Shown piece after piece: positions 26,586 to 36,182 of a DNA stretch of 64,000 bases. Position 1 is the stretch's first letter. Each line of letters starts with the position of its first letter. Position numbers and translations under genes: made by a program. The stretch is from Paracoccaceae bacterium (lineage in GTDB: Bacteria; Pseudomonadota; Alphaproteobacteria; Rhodobacterales; Rhodobacteraceae), in assembly GCA_011389685.1 (NCBI GenBank), contig JAABTV010000002.1:1-64000 (forward strand), read 5' to 3'. The notes under the pieces were generated by a model. That model had not been told where the DNA came from. It did no database searches and saw nothing but the letters and a program-made list of their open reading frames with translations.

Positions 26586-27554
26586 ATGGACAAATTCGGA
26601 GCCCACAAACCCGCGACAGATTATCTCTATCCTCAAATCGAGTCATTCGATCAACGAATGCTTGAGGTGGGCGATGGTCACAGGGTGTATGTCGAACAAT
26701 CGGGCAACCCGGAAGGACAGCCCGTTGTCGTGTTTCACGGCGGGCCGGGCGGCGGGTGCAGCCCGGCGATGCGGAGGTATTTCGACCCCGCGCATTACCG
26801 CGTGATCCTGTTCGATCAGCGCGGTTGCGGTCGTTCGACGCCGTTTGCGAGTGTCGAGGCGAACACGACATGGCATCTGATCCGCGATATCGAACTTATC
26901 CGCGAAACCCTAACGATTGATCAATGGATCGTGTTCGGCGGGTCCTGGGGCGCGACGCTGGCCCTGATCTATGCGCAAACCCATCCCGAACGCGTGCAAT
27001 ACATGGCGTTGCGCGGTGTTTTCATGGCGACGCAGAAAGAGCTGGACTGGTTTTATGGCGGGGGAGCGGGGCAGTTCTGGCCGGATGTTTGGGATCGGTT
27101 TCGCGGGATCATCCCCGAAAGCGAGCATCACGACCTGGTTTCAGCCTATCACAGGCGTCTTTTTTCCGGTGACAAATCCGAGGAGCTGCGCTTTGCTCGG
27201 GCCTGGTCGGCTTGGGAAAATGCTTTGGCATCAGTGCGTTCCACGGGGGCGGTGGGTCAGGGTGGGGGGGAGTATGCGCATGCGTTTGCGCGGCTGGAGA
27301 ACCACTATTTCATGAATGCGGCATTTCTGGACTATGACGGCCAACTGCTGGATCAGGTTGACAGGATGGCCGACATTCCCGGCGTGATCGTGCAGGGGCG
27401 GTTCGACATGATCTGCCCGCCGGTCACAGCCTATGCCCTTGCAAAGAAATGGAAAAAATCAGATCTGCGGCTGATCCCGGTGGCCGGTCATGCCCTGTCG
27501 GAGCCCGGAATCAGCGCCGAACTGGTGCGGGTCATGGACACGCAGCGGCGCTGA
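26586..27554 (+). CDS. pip: Proline iminopeptidase (alpha/beta hydrolase)
   Basis: The 322-residue serine peptidase removes N-terminal proline from peptides. The oxyanion-hole motif HGGPGGG (about 51-57), the nucleophile elbow GGSWGA with Ser120, a late Asp in [10 protein letters not shown] and the catalytic His in VAGHALSEP are all present. Family blocks DQRGCGRS and [11 protein letters not shown] confirm the S33 type. It probably lies alone between divergent ubiG and the rimP operon. Confidence 0.94.
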   Translation: MDKFGAHKPATDYLYPQIESFDQRMLEVGDGHRVYVEQSGNPEGQPVVVFHGGPGGGCSPAMRRYFDPAHYRVILFDQRGCGRSTPFASVEANTTWHLIRDIELIRETLTIDQWIVFGGSWGATLALIYAQTHPERVQYMALRGVFMATQKELDWFYGGGAGQFWPDVWDRFRGIIPESEHHDLVSAYHRRLFSGDKSEELRFARAWSAWENALASVRSTGAVGQGGGEYAHAFARLENHYFMNAAFLDYDGQLLDQVDRMADIPGVIVQGRFDMICPPVTAYALAKKWKKSDLRLIPVAGHALSEPGISAELVRVMDTQRR

Positions 27555-27610
27555 GCGCGGTCGGTTAACCTTTGGCCGAAATCGTCGAAATAGGGGGGTG
27601 ATATGCGTAT

Positions 27611-27640
27611 GACTCCCGGCTGCCGCCCGGCTGCCGCCGA
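27611..27640. repeat. 11-nt tandem repeat array, locus 1
   Basis: Two full units, GCTGCCGCCCG and GCTGCCGCCGA, follow a degenerate unit and a G-run (GGGGGGTG). A related array with the same flanks lies at 42586-42626. Confidence 0.5.
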
Positions 27641-27711
27641 ATTCGCCGGGCCGCATTAACCAGATCCGGGCCAATCGCGCAACGCGCGCGCATGTAAGGG
27701 CATGTCAGGGG

Positions 27712-27740
27712 TTGCAGACTCACCGGACGAAGCGTATATC
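27712..27740 (+). promoter_or_regulatory. Candidate promoter for the rimP-nusA-infB operon
   Basis: TTGCAG and TATATC are separated by exactly 17 bp. Transcription would begin near 27747, giving a leader of about 87 nt that contains an intrinsic terminator. Confidence 0.55.
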
Positions 27741-27752
27741 CCCCTCAACAGC

Positions 27753-27818
27753 GGCGCGTGAGGGTCCAAACCTGACGCTCCACCGGGAAATACCGACGGG
27801 CCGCGCGCCCGTTTTTTT
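27753..27818 (+). promoter_or_regulatory. Probable transcription attenuator in the rimP leader
   Basis: The stem ACGGGC/GCCCGT with loop CGCGC is followed by a run of T and ends 15 nt before the rimP ATG. Upstream, GCGTGAGG and CCTGACGC can pair (one mismatch). GGCGCG at 27753 can also pair with CGCGCC inside the terminator, which would abolish it. There is no space for a promoter between terminator and gene. Confidence 0.55.
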
Positions 27819-27833
27819 GTATCTGGACACATC

Positions 27834-28415
27834 ATGAGCGACCTTATCGCCAAATCCGCGATCGACCGGCGCCTCGCCGGGATCATCACCCCCGTCATCG
27901 AGGACATGGGGTTCGAGTTGGTGCGCGTGCGGCTTATGGGCGGGCAGACCAAGACGCTTCAGATCATGGCCGAGCGTCCCGACGGCGGAATCGAGGTGGA
28001 TGAATGCGCCGATATCTCCGGCGCGGTGAGTGCGACCCTCGATGTCGAAGACCCGATCAGCGAAACCTATACGCTTGAAGTCTCGTCCCCCGGGATCGAC
28101 CGGCCGCTGACGCGGCTCAAGGATTTCGAGACATTCGAGGGCTACGATGCCAAGCTGGAAACATCCGAATTGATCGACGGGCGCAAACGGTTCCGCGGCA
28201 TTCTGGCTGGGGTCGAGGGCGATGAGGTCCTGATCAACATCGAACAGGACGGCGAGCCGGTGACGGTTGGCCTTGAGTTCGACTGGCTCTCAGATGCCAA
28301 GCTGGTGCTGACCGACGATCTGATCAAGGCGATGTTGAAGGCGCGCAAGGCGGCCGGGCATCTGGACGAAAGCCAATACGACGAGATTCATACCGATACC
28401 GGTTCCGAGGAGTGA
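27834..28415 (+). CDS. rimP: Ribosome maturation factor RimP
   Basis: The 193-residue protein assists 30S subunit assembly. RimP blocks are [41 protein letters not shown] and [14 protein letters not shown], followed by the C-terminal SH3-like domain. The acidic tail ends DTGSEE. It heads the operon with nusA 6 bp downstream. The SD before the ATG is poor, which fits leader-level control. Confidence 0.95.
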   Translation: MSDLIAKSAIDRRLAGIITPVIEDMGFELVRVRLMGGQTKTLQIMAERPDGGIEVDECADISGAVSATLDVEDPISETYTLEVSSPGIDRPLTRLKDFETFEGYDAKLETSELIDGRKRFRGILAGVEGDEVLINIEQDGEPVTVGLEFDWLSDAKLVLTDDLIKAMLKARKAAGHLDESQYDEIHTDTGSEE

Positions 28416-28421
28416 CGAGAC

Positions 28422-30029
28422 ATGGCAATCACATCTGCTAACCAGCTTGAATTGCTGCAAACCGCCGAGGCGGTGGCCCGCGAAAAGATGATCGACCCGG
28501 GGCTTGTGGTCGATGCGATGGAGGAGAGCCTCGCCCGCGCCGCCAAGAGCCGCTATGGCGCCGAGATGGACATTCGTGTGTCGATCGACCGAAAGACCGG
28601 CAAGGCGACCTTTACCCGGGTGCGCACCGTGGTCGAGGATGAGGAGCTTGAGAATTATCAGGCCGAGTTCACTGTCGAGCAGGCGAAGGAATACCTCGAA
28701 GACCCCAAGGTGGGCGACCAGTATGTTGAGGAAATCCCGCCCGTCGAAATGGGCCGGATCGCGGCGCAAAGCGCCAAGCAGGTGATCCTGCAAAAGGTGC
28801 GCGAAGCCGAGCGCGACCGCCAGTACGAGGAATTCAAGGATCGCGCGGGCACCATCATCAACGGTGTCGTCAAGCGCGAGGAATACGGCAATGTCATCGT
28901 GGATGTGGGCCGGGGCGAGGCGATCCTGCGCCGCAACGAGAAGATCGGGCGCGAAGCCTATCGCCCGAATGACCGCATCCGCTGCTATATCAAGGATGTG
29001 CGTCGCGAAGCGCGCGGGCCGCAGATCTTCCTGTCGCGGACGGCACCGGAATTCATGGCGGAACTGTTCAAGATGGAAGTGCCCGAGATCTATGACGGCA
29101 TCATCGAGATCAAGGCCATCGCCCGTGACCCGGGCAGCCGGGCCAAGATCGCGGTGATCAGCTATGATGGCGGCATCGACCCGGTCGGCGCCTGCGTCGG
29201 CATGCGCGGCAGCCGGGTTCAGGCCGTGGTGAACGAGCTTCAGGGCGAGAAGATCGACATCATCCCGTGGAACGAGGATGTGCCGACTTTCCTGGTCAAC
29301 GCGTTGCAGCCCGCCGAGGTCAGCAAGGTGGTCCTGGACGAGGAAGCCGAGCGGATCGAGGTGGTGGTGCCCGACGAGCAGCTTTCGCTGGCGATCGGGC
29401 GGCGCGGGCAGAATGTGCGTCTGGCCTCGCAACTGACCGGGCTGGATATCGACATCATGACCGAGGAAGAAGAATCGGCGCGGCGCCAGAAGGAATTCGA
29501 GGAACGCACCCAGTTGTTCATGGACACGCTCGACCTTGACGAGTTCTTTGCCCAGCTTCTGGTCGCCGAGGGCTTTACCAATCTCGAAGAGGTCGGTTAT
29601 GTCGAGCTTGACGAGCTTCTGGTGATCGACGGCGTGGACGACGACACCGCCAAGGAGCTCCAGGCGCGGGCGCGCGATTTCCTTGAGGCGAAGTCCAAGG
29701 CGGCGCTGGAACACGCGCGCGAGCTGGGGGTCGAGGATAGCCTGGTTGAATTCGAGGGACTGACACCCCAGATGATTGAGGCATTGGCCGAAGACGGCGT
29801 CAAGACGCTTGAGGATTTCGCCACCTGCGCCGACTGGGAGTTGGCCGGCGGCTGGACCACGGTGGACGGCGAGCGGGTCAAGGATGAGGGTTTGCTGGAA
29901 AAGTTCGACATGAGTCTCGAAGAGGCGCAAAACTTGGTCATGACCGCGCGGGTTCTGTTGGGCTGGGTCGATCCGACCGAGCTTGAATCCGCGAAGGAAG
30001 ACGGCGAAAACGAGGAGGTCGAGGCCTGA
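28422..30029 (+). CDS. nusA: Transcription termination/antitermination factor NusA
   Basis: The 535-residue NusA binds RNA polymerase and controls pausing, termination and rRNA antitermination. Domain order is N-terminal polymerase-binding (1 to about 125), S1 (about 135-200, RAGTIINGVVKREEYGNVIVDVG), two KH domains (GACVGMRGSRVQAVVNEL and AIGRRGQNVRLASQLTG) and two C-terminal acidic helical repeats ending EVEA. Length is typical of alphaproteobacteria. It is followed 23 bp later by ylxR. Confidence 0.98.
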   Translation: MAITSANQLELLQTAEAVAREKMIDPGLVVDAMEESLARAAKSRYGAEMDIRVSIDRKTGKATFTRVRTVVEDEELENYQAEFTVEQAKEYLEDPKVGDQYVEEIPPVEMGRIAAQSAKQVILQKVREAERDRQYEEFKDRAGTIINGVVKREEYGNVIVDVGRGEAILRRNEKIGREAYRPNDRIRCYIKDVRREARGPQIFLSRTAPEFMAELFKMEVPEIYDGIIEIKAIARDPGSRAKIAVISYDGGIDPVGACVGMRGSRVQAVVNELQGEKIDIIPWNEDVPTFLVNALQPAEVSKVVLDEEAERIEVVVPDEQLSLAIGRRGQNVRLASQLTGLDIDIMTEEEESARRQKEFEERTQLFMDTLDLDEFFAQLLVAEGFTNLEEVGYVELDELLVIDGVDDDTAKELQARARDFLEAKSKAALEHARELGVEDSLVEFEGLTPQMIEALAEDGVKTLEDFATCADWELAGGWTTVDGERVKDEGLLEKFDMSLEEAQNLVMTARVLLGWVDPTELESAKEDGENEEVEA

Positions 30030-30052
30030 TCGCAGGTCTCGGGGTCTTGGGA

Positions 30053-30673
30053 ATGGGGCGCGCAAAGCGAACCGACGGTCACGACGAAGGCCAGACGCGC
30101 AAATGCATCGTCACGGGCGAGCTTTGCCCCAAGGCGCGGCTGATCCGTTTCGTTGTGGGGCCGGATGGCGCGATCGTGCCGGATGTGATGGGCAAGCTGC
30201 CCGGGCGCGGAATCTGGGTCAGTGCCGAGCGCGCGGCGCTTGAAAAGGCGGTGGCCAAGGGGCTTTTCAAGCGCGCCGCGAAACAGGCGGTCACGGTGCC
30301 GCCGGGTCTTGTCGATCAGGTCGAGGGGCTTCTGGTGCGCCGCATGGTCGATCTGATCGCGATGGCGCGCAAATCGGGCGCGGCGGTCGCCGGGTTCGAG
30401 AAGGTCAAGGACTGGCTGTCAAAGGACGCGGCCGAGATCCTGCTGCAATCGAGCGATGGATCCGGGCGCGGGAAATCGAAGCTCAGCACGCCGATGGGAG
30501 GGCATTTCGTCGGCTGGTTGACGACAGAGGAATTGGGGCGTGCATTCGGGCGACAAACTGTTGTCCATGCCGCCATAGGCGCTGGAGGTTTGGCGCCGCG
30601 TGTTGTAGAGGAAGCGGCAAGGTTGAAGGGCCTGCGCGTTTCCAGTGGCGGAACGACCCGCCCGAAAGGATGA
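30053..30673 (+). CDS. YlxR-family RNA-binding protein fused to an L7Ae-like domain
   Basis: The 206-residue protein has an N-terminal YlxR fold with [24 protein letters not shown] and [17 protein letters not shown], known as a nucleic-acid-binding module. A second half, [27 protein letters not shown], resembles L7Ae/L30e RNA-binding proteins. It sits between nusA and infB as usual. The start is ATG 30053; a TTG two codons earlier is possible. Its end comes 10 bp before the infB ATG. Confidence 0.88.
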   Translation: MGRAKRTDGHDEGQTRKCIVTGELCPKARLIRFVVGPDGAIVPDVMGKLPGRGIWVSAERAALEKAVAKGLFKRAAKQAVTVPPGLVDQVEGLLVRRMVDLIAMARKSGAAVAGFEKVKDWLSKDAAEILLQSSDGSGRGKSKLSTPMGGHFVGWLTTEELGRAFGRQTVVHAAIGAGGLAPRVVEEAARLKGLRVSSGGTTRPKG

Positions 30674-30683
30674 AGAGAACCAT

Positions 30684-33164
30684 ATGAGCGATAGTGACGG
30701 CAAAAAGACATTGGGCCTCAAGGGCGGGCGTCCCGGTAGCGTAAAGCAGAGCTTTAGCCACGGGCGCACCAAGAATGTCGTGGTCGAAACCAAACGCAAG
30801 CGTATCGTCGCCAAGCCTGGTGCGGGCAAGCCCGTGTCGCCGACAACGAAACCGACGCCGGGCAATCCGGCCAAGCGCCCGGCAGGCATTTCCGATGCGG
30901 AGATGGAGCGCCGGATGAAGGCGCTTGCCGCGGCCAAGGCCCGGGAAGTCGAAGAGAGCGCCGAACGCGAGGCCGAGGAAAAGGCACGCGAGGAAGAGCG
31001 CCAGCGCCGCCGGGACGAGGCCGAACGCAAGGAACTTGAAGAGCGCGAGCGCGAGGAGGCCTTGAAGGCCAAGGCCGAGGAAGAGGCACGCGAGAAGCGC
31101 GAGGTCGAGGAAAGCGCCAAGCGCGCCGCGGCCGCGGCGGCCGCGCCGCCCGAGGATGCGGCGGCTGCACGATCGACCAAGCCGGCCGCCAAGCCCACCC
31201 CGGAACGCAAAACCGAACGCGACGACCGCAATCGCGGCGCCAAGGCGCGCGACGATGGTGGGCGCCGGTCCGGCAAGCTGACGCTCAACCAGGCGCTTTC
31301 GGGCGGCGAAGGTGGACGGCAGAAGTCGATGGCCGCGATGAAACGCAAGCAGGAGCGCGCCCGCCAGAAGGCGATGGGCGGCCAGGTCGAGCGCGAAAAG
31401 ATCATCCGCGAGGTCCAGATCCCCGACACGATCGTGGTGAGCGAACTGGCCAACCGGATGGCCGAACGGGTCGCCGATGTGGTGAAATCGCTCATGCAGA
31501 TGGGCATGATGGTCACGCAGAATCAGCCGATCGACGCCGAAACCGCGGAACTGATCGTCGAGGAGTTCGGCCACAAGGTGGTGCGCGTCTCGGATGCCGA
31601 TGTCGAGGATGTCATCAAGACCCGGGAGGATTCGCCCGACGACCTGAGGCCACGCCCGCCGGTGATCACGGTGATGGGCCATGTCGACCACGGCAAGACT
31701 TCGATTCTGGACGCGATTCGCCATGCCAAGGTGGTTTCGGGCGAGGCCGGCGGCATCACACAGCATATCGGCGCCTATCAGGTGACGACCGATCAGGGGG
31801 CGGTGCTGACCTTTCTCGACACGCCGGGTCACGCCGCCTTTACCTCGATGCGCTCACGCGGGGCGCATGTGACGGATATCGTGGTGCTTGTGGTGGCCGC
31901 GGATGACGCGGTGATGCCACAGACCATCGAGGCCATCGCCCACGCCAAGGCGGCGCAGGTTCCGATGATCGTGGCGATCAACAAATGTGACCTTCCGGCC
32001 GCCAACCCCGACAAGGTGCGCACCGACCTGCTTCAGCACGAGGTGGTTGTCGAGGCGATGTCGGGCGACGTGCAGGATGTCGAGGTCTCGGCCCAGACCG
32101 GCCAGGGTCTTGACGAATTGCTTGAGGCCATCGCGCTTCAATCCGAGATCCTTGAACTGAAGGCCAACCCGGATCGCGCCGCCGAAGGTGCCGTGATCGA
32201 GGCCCAGCTTGACGTTGGCCGCGGCCCGGTCGCCACGGTTCTGGTCCAGCGCGGAACGCTGCACCAGGGCGATGTGTTCGTCGTGGGCGAACAATATGGC
32301 AAGGTGCGCGCGCTGATCAACGACAAGGGCGAGCGCGTCAAGGAAGCCGGACCGTCGGTTCCGGTCGAGGTTCTGGGCTTGAACGGCACGCCCGAGGCGG
32401 GTGACGTTCTCAACGTGGTCAGCACCGAGGCGCAGGCGCGCGAGATCGCGGAATACCGCGAGGCGGCCGCCAAGGAAAAACGCGCCACAGCCGGGGCCGC
32501 GACGTCTCTGGAACAGCTCATGGCCAAGGCCAAGGAAGACGAGAGCGTCTCGGAGCTTCCCATCGTGGTCAAGGCGGACGTTCAGGGCAGCGCCGAAGCC
32601 ATCGTTCAGGCAATGGAAAAGATCGGCAACGAAGAGGTGCGCGTGCGGGTCCTGCATTCCGGCGTCGGGGCGATCACCGAAAGCGATATCGGCCTTGCAG
32701 AGGCATCGGGCGCACCGGTGATCGGGTTCAACGTGCGGGCCAATGCCCCGGCCCGCAACTCGGCCAACCAGAAAGGCGTCGAAATCCGTTACTACAGCGT
32801 GATTTACGACCTGGTTGACGACGTCAAGGCGGCGGCGAGCGGTCTTTTGTCGGCCGAGATCCGCGAGACCTTTATCGGCTATGCCGAGATCAGGGAAGTG
32901 TTCAAGGTGTCGGGTGTCGGCAAGGTGGCGGGTTGTCTTGTCACCGAAGGCATCGCCCGGCGCAGCGCCGGTGTGCGCCTCTTGCGCGACGATGTGGTGA
33001 TCCACGAAGGCACGCTCAAGACCCTCAAACGCTTCAAGGACGAGGTGTCCGAGGTCCAGTCGGGTCAGGAATGTGGCATGGCCTTCGAGAAATACGAAGA
33101 CATCCGCCCCGGCGACGTGATCGAGATCTTCGAGCGCCAGGAAGTCGAGCGCAAACTCGACTGA
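30684..33164 (+). CDS. infB: Translation initiation factor IF-2
   Basis: The 826-residue GTPase places initiator tRNA on the 30S subunit. The N-terminal part is a long charged, Ala/Glu/Lys-rich segment (about 70-185), probably helical. The G domain has [16 protein letters not shown] and NKCD. C-terminal domains include the conserved [11 protein letters not shown] and [15 protein letters not shown]. The first ATG in the track overlaps ylxR; I used the one giving MSDSDGKK, with a GAAGAGAA stretch before it. A strong terminator follows. Confidence 0.98.
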   Translation: MSDSDGKKTLGLKGGRPGSVKQSFSHGRTKNVVVETKRKRIVAKPGAGKPVSPTTKPTPGNPAKRPAGISDAEMERRMKALAAAKAREVEESAEREAEEKAREEERQRRRDEAERKELEEREREEALKAKAEEEAREKREVEESAKRAAAAAAAPPEDAAAARSTKPAAKPTPERKTERDDRNRGAKARDDGGRRSGKLTLNQALSGGEGGRQKSMAAMKRKQERARQKAMGGQVEREKIIREVQIPDTIVVSELANRMAERVADVVKSLMQMGMMVTQNQPIDAETAELIVEEFGHKVVRVSDADVEDVIKTREDSPDDLRPRPPVITVMGHVDHGKTSILDAIRHAKVVSGEAGGITQHIGAYQVTTDQGAVLTFLDTPGHAAFTSMRSRGAHVTDIVVLVVAADDAVMPQTIEAIAHAKAAQVPMIVAINKCDLPAANPDKVRTDLLQHEVVVEAMSGDVQDVEVSAQTGQGLDELLEAIALQSEILELKANPDRAAEGAVIEAQLDVGRGPVATVLVQRGTLHQGDVFVVGEQYGKVRALINDKGERVKEAGPSVPVEVLGLNGTPEAGDVLNVVSTEAQAREIAEYREAAAKEKRATAGAATSLEQLMAKAKEDESVSELPIVVKADVQGSAEAIVQAMEKIGNEEVRVRVLHSGVGAITESDIGLAEASGAPVIGFNVRANAPARNSANQKGVEIRYYSVIYDLVDDVKAAASGLLSAEIRETFIGYAEIREVFKVSGVGKVAGCLVTEGIARRSAGVRLLRDDVVIHEGTLKTLKRFKDEVSEVQSGQECGMAFEKYEDIRPGDVIEIFERQEVERKLD

Positions 33165-33189
33165 TCGAAAAAACCGGACGACAGGAAAG

Positions 33190-33225
33190 AAAACGGGGGC
33201 AGCCTTTACAGGGTGCCCCCGTTTT
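33190..33225 (+). terminator. Terminator of the rimP-nusA-infB operon
   Basis: AAAACGGGGGCA and TGCCCCCGTTTT form a 12-bp perfect stem with a 12-nt loop. The terminal A/T pairs give T-tracts on both strands, so it can also stop leftward transcription from the small gene at 33258. Confidence 0.92.
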
Positions 33226-33257
33226 CATTATGCGGCAGCCGGCGGTTTGGTGGCCGG

Positions 33258-33392
33258 TCAGGCGACCTGATTGACCGGCTTGCCAGAGAATATCTGGCTT
33301 CCGACCCGGACCTGGATGCGCCCGTCAGGCAATTTTCCGACAAGGAATCCCTGCACCGAAACGCAGGATCCCATGATGATTGTATGCAGCAC
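33258..33392 (-). CDS. 44-residue conserved-looking small protein (too short for the ORF track)
   Basis: A GTG start follows GGGGAGG with 7 nt spacing, then 44 codons and TGA. The product is compact and not low-complexity. It begins VLHTIIMGSCVSVQGFLVGK and continues LPDGRIQVRVGSQIFSGKPV, with alternating hydrophobic residues suggesting a small beta-barrel or SH3-like fold. It has no signal peptide. I believe similar GSC-S-QG...DGRI proteins occur in other Rhodobacteraceae, but I cannot confirm it here. The ORF track's overlapping 75-aa frame has no SD and is not favoured. Leftward transcription would be stopped by the infB terminator. Confidence 0.6.
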   Translation of the reverse strand: MLHTIIMGSCVSVQGFLVGKLPDGRIQVRVGSQIFSGKPVNQVA

Positions 33393-33505
33393 GTCAAATC
33401 CTCCCCAATGGTTTGACACAGGGATTTAACCATAGAGAGGTTAACGAGACATCAACAATTTTCCATGAATCGGAAGTTTATTTCGCGGACCTGTCGAAAG
33501 AACGG

Positions 33506-33913
33506 CTACAGCCAATCGCGCAGAATCGGGATGAGCGGAATATCGGCGGGCGGCATGGGATAGCTGCGCAGATCAGCGGCGCGCACCCATTTCAGTGTCT
33601 GTCCTTCGCGCGCCTGCGGGATACCCTCCCATTTGCGGCAGACGAAAAGCGGCATCAGCAGGTGAAAGTCTTCATAGCTGTGCGAGGCGAAGGCGAGCGG
33701 CGCGAGGCAAGAGCCCCAGGTGTCGATGCCCAGCTCCTCCTGCAATTCGCGGATCAGCGCGTGTTCCGGGGTCTCGCCCGGTTCGAGTTTGCCACCCGGA
33801 AATTCCCAGAGGCCGGCCATGGATTTGCCCTCGGGGCGCTGCGCGAGCAGCACCCGACCGTCGATATCGACCAGCGCGACCGCAGCGACAAGCACGATGT
33901 TCACCGGCGCCAT
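33506..33913 (-). CDS. mutT: 8-oxo-dGTP diphosphatase MutT
   Basis: The 135-residue Nudix protein has the MutT context LLAQRPEGKSMAGLWEFPGGKLEPGETPEHALIRELQEELGI. It cleanses 8-oxo-dGTP from the nucleotide pool and prevents A:T to C:G transversions. Its ATG overlaps the argJ TGA by one base (TGATG); a GTG one codon upstream is an alternative. argJ-mutT is a common alphaproteobacterial pair. Confidence 0.93.
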   Translation of the reverse strand: MAPVNIVLVAAVALVDIDGRVLLAQRPEGKSMAGLWEFPGGKLEPGETPEHALIRELQEELGIDTWGSCLAPLAFASHSYEDFHLLMPLFVCRKWEGIPQAREGQTLKWVRAADLRSYPMPPADIPLIPILRDWL

Positions 33914-35142
33914 CACGAGCGGTAGTCGGCGTTGATGTCGATATAGCCGTGGGTGAGATCGCAGGTCCAGACCGTGGCCGCACCCGCACCGAGGCCGATA
34001 TCGACGGAAATCACGATCTCGTCGCGCTTCATAAGGGCCGCGGCGTCTTCTTCGCGATAGCCCGGCGCGACCCAGCCCTTTTCGGCCACGAGAACATCAC
34101 CGAAGCGGATGCTGAGCCGGTCGCGGTCGGCAGCGGCGCCGGATTTGCCGACGGCCATGACGATGCGGCCCCAATTCGGGTCTTCGCCGGCGATGGCGGT
34201 CTTGACCAGCGGCGAGTTGGCGATGGAGAGCGCATGGGTTTTCGCATCCGACTCCGAGGCCGCGCCGGTGACGGTGATTTCAACGAATTTGGTGGCGCCT
34301 TCGCCGTCGCGCACGACCTGATGGGCGAGGTCGCGCATGACCGAGTGGAGCGCGCTGCGAAACCCTGTATCGTCGGCGTCGATTTCGATCCCGCTGGCCC
34401 CGGTAGCGGCCAGCAGCAGGGTGTCGGAGGTCGAGGTGTCACTGTCGACAGTAATCGAGTTGAAGGTCGGGCCGGTGAGATCGGTCAGCATCGCCTGAAG
34501 CGCGGGTTGGGCCACCGCCGCGTCGGTGAAGATATAGACCAGCATCGTCGCCATGTCGGGCGCGATCATGCCCGAGCCCTTGGCGATGCCGGCGATGTTC
34601 ACCGTCTTGCCGTCGCGTTTGACGCTGGCCGAGGCGCCCTTGGGAAAGGTGTCGGTGGTCATGATCGCCCGTGCGGCGGCCTCGATGCCGGCCTCATCGA
34701 GAGCGGCGGCGAGTCCGGAGAGTTTCGAGGTGATCCGCTCATCGGGCAGCACCTCGCCGATAACCCCGGTGGATGCGGAAAAGACGCGCGCCTCTGGCAG
34801 GTCGAGCGCGTCGGCCACGCCCCGGGTCACGCGGCGCGCGGCCGACGTGCCGTTGGTGCCGGTGAACGCGTTGGCATTGCCCGAATTGACGATGATCGCC
34901 GCGCCGGCGGTCGCGTCGCCGCCGATCTTGGCCTGGCAATCGAGCACCGCGGCGGACCGGGTGGCCGACCGGGTGAACACCCCGGCGATTGACGTGCCGG
35001 GGGCCAGCCGGGCCAGCATGACGTCGGGGCGCCCGGCATAGCGCACCCCGGCGGCGACGGTTGCAAACGCGACCCCGCCGATCACCGGAAGGGGCGGAAA
35101 GCCCGCAGGCGCGAGCGGCGAGCGTTTCAGCGTCTTGGCCAA
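33913..35142 (-). CDS. argJ: Bifunctional glutamate N-acetyltransferase / amino-acid N-acetyltransferase
   Basis: The 409-residue protein transfers acetyl from N-acetylornithine to glutamate in the cyclic arginine pathway and may also use acetyl-CoA. It self-cleaves before the nucleophilic Thr199 in KGSGMIAPDMATML. NSGNANAFTG (oxyanion/substrate loop), TTDTFPKG and the C-terminal VWTCDLTHGYIDINADYRS are all intact. It lies 4 bp after the parvulin gene and overlaps mutT, forming one leftward operon. Confidence 0.97.
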   Translation of the reverse strand: MAKTLKRSPLAPAGFPPLPVIGGVAFATVAAGVRYAGRPDVMLARLAPGTSIAGVFTRSATRSAAVLDCQAKIGGDATAGAAIIVNSGNANAFTGTNGTSAARRVTRGVADALDLPEARVFSASTGVIGEVLPDERITSKLSGLAAALDEAGIEAAARAIMTTDTFPKGASASVKRDGKTVNIAGIAKGSGMIAPDMATMLVYIFTDAAVAQPALQAMLTDLTGPTFNSITVDSDTSTSDTLLLAATGASGIEIDADDTGFRSALHSVMRDLAHQVVRDGEGATKFVEITVTGAASESDAKTHALSIANSPLVKTAIAGEDPNWGRIVMAVGKSGAAADRDRLSIRFGDVLVAEKGWVAPGYREEDAAALMKRDEIVISVDIGLGAGAATVWTCDLTHGYIDINADYRS

Positions 35143-35146
35143 GAGA

Positions 35147-36004
35147 TCAGTTCTCCAGAAGGGAGGTGTCTTTCAGGATCGCCGGATCAATACCGCTTTC
35201 GCCGGACCGGTCAATGGTGGCGTCTTCGGTCAGCTGGTTGATGCGGGCCTGGATCACCTCGGTCTGAAGCTCGGTCTCGAGGTCGGCGCGGACGTCTTCG
35301 AACGTGGGCGCGTCCTTGGCTCGGGTCTCGTTGAGCCTGATCACATGCCAGCCGAACTGGGTCTCGATCGGGGCGGAGAGCCCGCCGGTGTCGAGTGCCA
35401 GCACCGCCTCTTCGAAAGCGGGGACCATCATGCCCTCGCTGAACCAGCCCAGATCGCCGCCATTGGGGCCGGAGGGGCCGGTTGATTTCTCGCGCGCGAG
35501 TGCGGCGAAATCGGCGCCGCCTTCAAGCTCGGACAGGATCGCCCTGGCCTCGTCCTCGGTTTCGACGAGGATATGGGCGGCATTGTATTCCTTGCCCGGG
35601 GTCGCGTCGGCATATTGCTTTTCATAGGCCGCGCGCAGCACCTCGTCAGAGAGCGTGGAGTCCAGAACCGTCTGGATTGCCTCGGCGGCCATGAGCGAGC
35701 GTTCCTCGTTTTCCAGCGCGGTCTTGACCCGGTCGGGCATGGCGCCGTCGAAGGATTGCATCAGGACGGTCTGATTCACGAGTTGGTCGAGCACGCCCTG
35801 AAACAGAACCTCATCGGGAAGCTGGGAATATTGCTGCGGCAGGTTGCTGCGCACGAGGATCATGTGCCCGAGCGTGATTTCGGTGCCATTGACGGTGGCG
35901 ACCACCGTGTCGGCCGCTGGCGCGTCCTCGGCCATGAGCGGCGCGGTGCCGGTAACGGCCAGCGCGAAAAGTGGTGCGGCGAGGAAAGAGAGATGTTTCG
36001 ACAT
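35147..36004 (-). CDS. Periplasmic parvulin-type peptidyl-prolyl isomerase
   Basis: The 285-residue protein has a signal peptide ([25 protein letters not shown]), an N-terminal SurA/PrsA-like helical part and one rotamase domain: [29 protein letters not shown], then [20 protein letters not shown] and QFGWHVIRL. It would help outer-membrane or periplasmic protein folding. The start at 36004 has AAAGGA upstream. It is divergent from secA, so export motor and periplasmic folding factor share a promoter region. Confidence 0.92.
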   Translation of the reverse strand: MSKHLSFLAAPLFALAVTGTAPLMAEDAPAADTVVATVNGTEITLGHMILVRSNLPQQYSQLPDEVLFQGVLDQLVNQTVLMQSFDGAMPDRVKTALENEERSLMAAEAIQTVLDSTLSDEVLRAAYEKQYADATPGKEYNAAHILVETEDEARAILSELEGGADFAALAREKSTGPSGPNGGDLGWFSEGMMVPAFEEAVLALDTGGLSAPIETQFGWHVIRLNETRAKDAPTFEDVRADLETELQTEVIQARINQLTEDATIDRSGESGIDPAILKDTSLLEN

Positions 36005-36042
36005 CGTGTTGTCCTTTGCTGTTATCGCGCGGGAACGCGACG

Positions 36043-36071
36043 TTGACACTGCCAGAGCCGCCCCTTACATC
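36043..36071 (+). promoter_or_regulatory. Candidate sigma-70 promoter for secA
   Basis: TTGACA, 17 bp and TACATC lie in the 178-bp gap between the divergent parvulin gene and secA. They give a leader of roughly 105 nt. Confidence 0.45.
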
Positions 36072-36182
36072 GCCTTAAGTCACAGGCAAAAGCCGCTCTT
36101 TGGCGCCCGTTGTAGGGGCTGCGAAATAGAGGGGCAAGCAGTTGCCGCCCACGATAACGTCAATAGCCGGATCGGATGGAAC

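Noticed and set aside
27641-27830. tRNA gene upstream of rimP (as metY in E. coli)
   Set aside because: No cloverleaf, T-loop GTTCRA or anticodon arm could be found on either strand.
28290-30065. 591-codon ORF antisense to nusA
   Set aside because: Mirror of nusA codons, low-complexity sequence, no start signals.
33206-33433. 75-codon ORF overlapping the 44-codon gene
   Set aside because: No SD, runs through the infB terminator, Arg/Ser-rich shadow composition; the GTG frame with GGGGAGG is preferred.
35844-36182. 113-residue N-terminal extension of secA
   Set aside because: Covers the promoter region and the parvulin gene start; SecA begins at [10 protein letters not shown].
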